Position numbers and translations under genes: made by a program
Shown here: positions 62,904 to 64,000 of the stretch, piece by piece
Layout: the number at the start of each line of letters is the position of its first letter
Position numbering within the stretch: position 1 is the stretch's first letter
NCBI GenBank assembly: GCA_963782465.1
Contig: CAWAJR010000001.1
Coordinates: 434,001 to 498,000 of the forward strand
Direction of reading: 5' to 3'
Source of the DNA: JAODBJ01 sp963782465
GTDB lineage: Bacteria; Actinomycetota; Acidimicrobiia; IMCC26256; PALSA-610
Length of the DNA stretch: 64,000 bases
The notes under the pieces: model-generated
Told to the model about the DNA's origin: nothing
Databases searched by the model: none
The model's input: only the letters and a program-made list of their open reading frames with translations

Positions 62904-63497
62904 TCAGCGGGCCTCGCGCCACATCGCCCACACCACCGGGCCTCTCGGCACGTGGATCTCCTCGGTGACCTCGAACCCATGGCGGGCGTAGAAGGGGATG
63001 TTGCGTTCCTTCGACGACTCGAGATAGATCCGCTCGCCCTCGCGGTCGCAGCGTTCGATCACCGGCGCGAGGATCGCCGAGCCCGCACCCCGGCCCTGCC
63101 GTTCCGGGTCGGTGCCGAGCATCTGCAGGTACCAGTGGCGTTCCTTCGGGTGATGGTTCGCGAAATACATCAGACCGGACGCGCACGCGGTGATGCGAAG
63201 CCCGACGAGGCGGGTGGTGTTCAACCCGAGCCGGGCGTTGGCGAGCAGGCCCAGCGGGAAGGTGCCCGGCGGGTTCCAGATCGCGGCACAGCGATCGCCG
63301 TCGGTCGTGTACACCTCACCGAACGGGAGTGACGCACGCAGCAGCGCGCGGAAGAAACTCGGCAGCTTCCTGCGGCGCGCCGTCGCGTCGGGGAAGAGCC
63401 ACGTCGTGAGTGGGTCGTCGTCGAAGGCGCGGGTGAGGGTGGTCGCGAGGGCTTCGACGTCGCCCGGCCCCGCCTTGCGAACCTCGTGATCGGTCAC
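62904..63497 (-). CDS. GNAT-family N-acetyltransferase
   Basis: 197 residues. The acetyl-CoA loop QGRGAGSAIL is preceded by the strand HWYLQMLGTDPE, and the terminal SSKERNIPFYARHGFEVTEE is the standard GNAT end. The N-terminal TRAFDDDPLTTWLFPDATAR is typical of actinobacterial GNATs of unknown substrate. GTG 63497 starts VTDHEVRKAGPGDVEAL. It follows the small protein gene by 6 bp and is probably in one transcript with it. Confidence 0.9.
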   Translation of the reverse strand: MTDHEVRKAGPGDVEALATTLTRAFDDDPLTTWLFPDATARRRKLPSFFRALLRASLPFGEVYTTDGDRCAAIWNPPGTFPLGLLANARLGLNTTRLVGLRITACASGLMYFANHHPKERHWYLQMLGTDPERQGRGAGSAILAPVIERCDREGERIYLESSKERNIPFYARHGFEVTEEIHVPRGPVVWAMWREAR

Positions 63498-63503
63498 CTC
63501 GCG

Positions 63504-63704
63504 TCAGCGCTTCTGGCGCTCCGACTCCGGGATCGGCCCGCCGACCGCGTCGAGGATGGGAAGGAGCGCTTCGCGGCGCCCGCGGAGCATCTCCCGGTAC
63601 GACGGGAGATCCGCGGACGCGATCTCGTAGTTGAGATCGCGCAACGTGATGTCGAGCACTTCGCGCAGCAACTCTGCCTGATTGTCGTCGAGATCGAGTT
63701 GCAT
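63504..63704 (-). CDS. Small hypothetical protein
   Basis: 66 residues, mostly helical: MQLDLDDNQAELLREVLDIT and LRDLNYEIASADLPSYREML, then LRGRREALLPILDAVGGPIP. AAAGG lies six bases upstream of ATG 63704; the ATG two codons earlier is too close to it. Such short acidic-helix proteins with a leucine pattern are common in actinobacteria and without known role. It is 6 bp upstream of the GNAT gene. Confidence 0.7.
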   Translation of the reverse strand: MQLDLDDNQAELLREVLDITLRDLNYEIASADLPSYREMLRGRREALLPILDAVGGPIPESERQKR

Positions 63705-63857
63705 ATGCATCCTTTGTCGTGGCTCTGGGTGATGCTCACCCGAGCCGGTTGGCATCCTCGCGGCGCGGCGTTCGATCGCCGTACCGGCGCAGGATCGTAG
63801 TTGCGGATTTCGACATTTGCCGCACACGCCGCGTCCGTACCGCGTGCGCGACCGGCG

Positions 63858-64000
63858 TCACACCGGTACCTCCTCGCTGCTTGCCGCGTGCCGGTCTGTG
63901 GCGCGCGTCGCCGGGATCCCGGCGACGCCTCCGGTGCGGAACGCGACCTGCAGCGCACGAACCAGGTTCGCGGTTCGCGGCAACGTACGCACCGCGGCGG
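63858..64000 (-). CDS. Partial gene running off the window end
   Basis: A minus-strand frame without stops enters from the window edge and ends at TGA 63860-63858. Its visible ~46 codons read AAVRTLPRTANLVRALQVAF and RTGGVAGIPATRATDRHAAS with high G/C third positions like the neighbours. It may be the C-terminus of a larger protein; nothing more can be said from this part. Confidence 0.4.
   Translation of the reverse strand, partial: AAVRTLPRTANLVRALQVAFRTGGVAGIPATRATDRHAASSEEVPV

Overview
High-GC window with very strong G/C third-position bias, many GTG starts and frequent 1-4 nt gene overlaps (ATGA, GTGA). The content points to an actinobacterium, most likely of the Acidimicrobiia: AfsR/LuxR-type ATPase regulators, DUF1214, DUF2804 and DUF1697 proteins, a UGSC-family protein, sulfotransferase, amidohydrolases, and secreted proteins with repeated GYWLVASDGG-type motifs. 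This assignment is an inference from gene content; there is no rRNA in the window.

Layout. 1-2.9 kb: a tRNA-Ala(CGC) followed by a patch of decayed genes (IS21 istB tail, SnoaL-like fragment, IS3 transposase fragment, monooxygenase fragment) around two intact units, a DUF1772 membrane protein and a DUF1778/GNAT toxin-antitoxin pair with its own promoter. 3-10.4 kb: alpha/beta hydrolase, a giant AfsR-like regulator whose 3' end runs into a second decayed copy of the SnoaL/DUF1772 module, a VOC protein, a MerR regulator with a textbook 19-bp-spacer operator, an SDR and an FMN reductase. 10.7-22.3 kb: secreted FG-GAP protein, nitrobindin-like protein, WYL regulator facing a transglutaminase-like gene across a palindrome, a LuxR-type ATPase regulator and a long secreted protein broken by four single-base indels. 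22.4-31.5 kb: membrane proteins, a second LuxR-type regulator with a DUF4242 gene behind it, a Cys-rich protein, a ClC-type channel and an ABC-F ATPase. 31.5-41.5 kb: hydrolase, the operon OYE-DUF2804-GH1, DUF1697, UbiB-like kinase, two-CW protein, and the operon EVE-sulfotransferase-DUF1214. 41.5-50.8 kb: SDR, pentapeptide protein, arylamine N-acetyltransferase, amidohydrolase, a cyclase-ATPase-TPR regulator with three frameshifts, and a secreted protein. 50.9-57.2 kb: a thioredoxin-fold protein overlapping a UGSC protein with an in-frame TGA and a bacterial SECIS-like hairpin, then BNR-repeat/MoaD-like, acyl-CoA dehydrogenase and SnoaL/amidohydrolase genes. 57.3-64 kb: a 1169-residue secreted multidomain protein, a membrane protein, a DsbA-like thioredoxin, a GNAT and two small or partial genes.

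The strongest lead is the UGSC gene (50890-51406, minus): its TGA is followed by GSC and by an 8-bp stem with a GUG loop at the spacing known for bacterial selenocysteine insertion elements. A second pattern is technical or evolutionary: about a dozen isolated single-base indels interrupt otherwise well-conserved genes, several of them in homopolymers, which suggests residual consensus errors of a long-read or metagenome assembly. Those genes are marked as frameshifted and should not be taken as proven pseudogenes.
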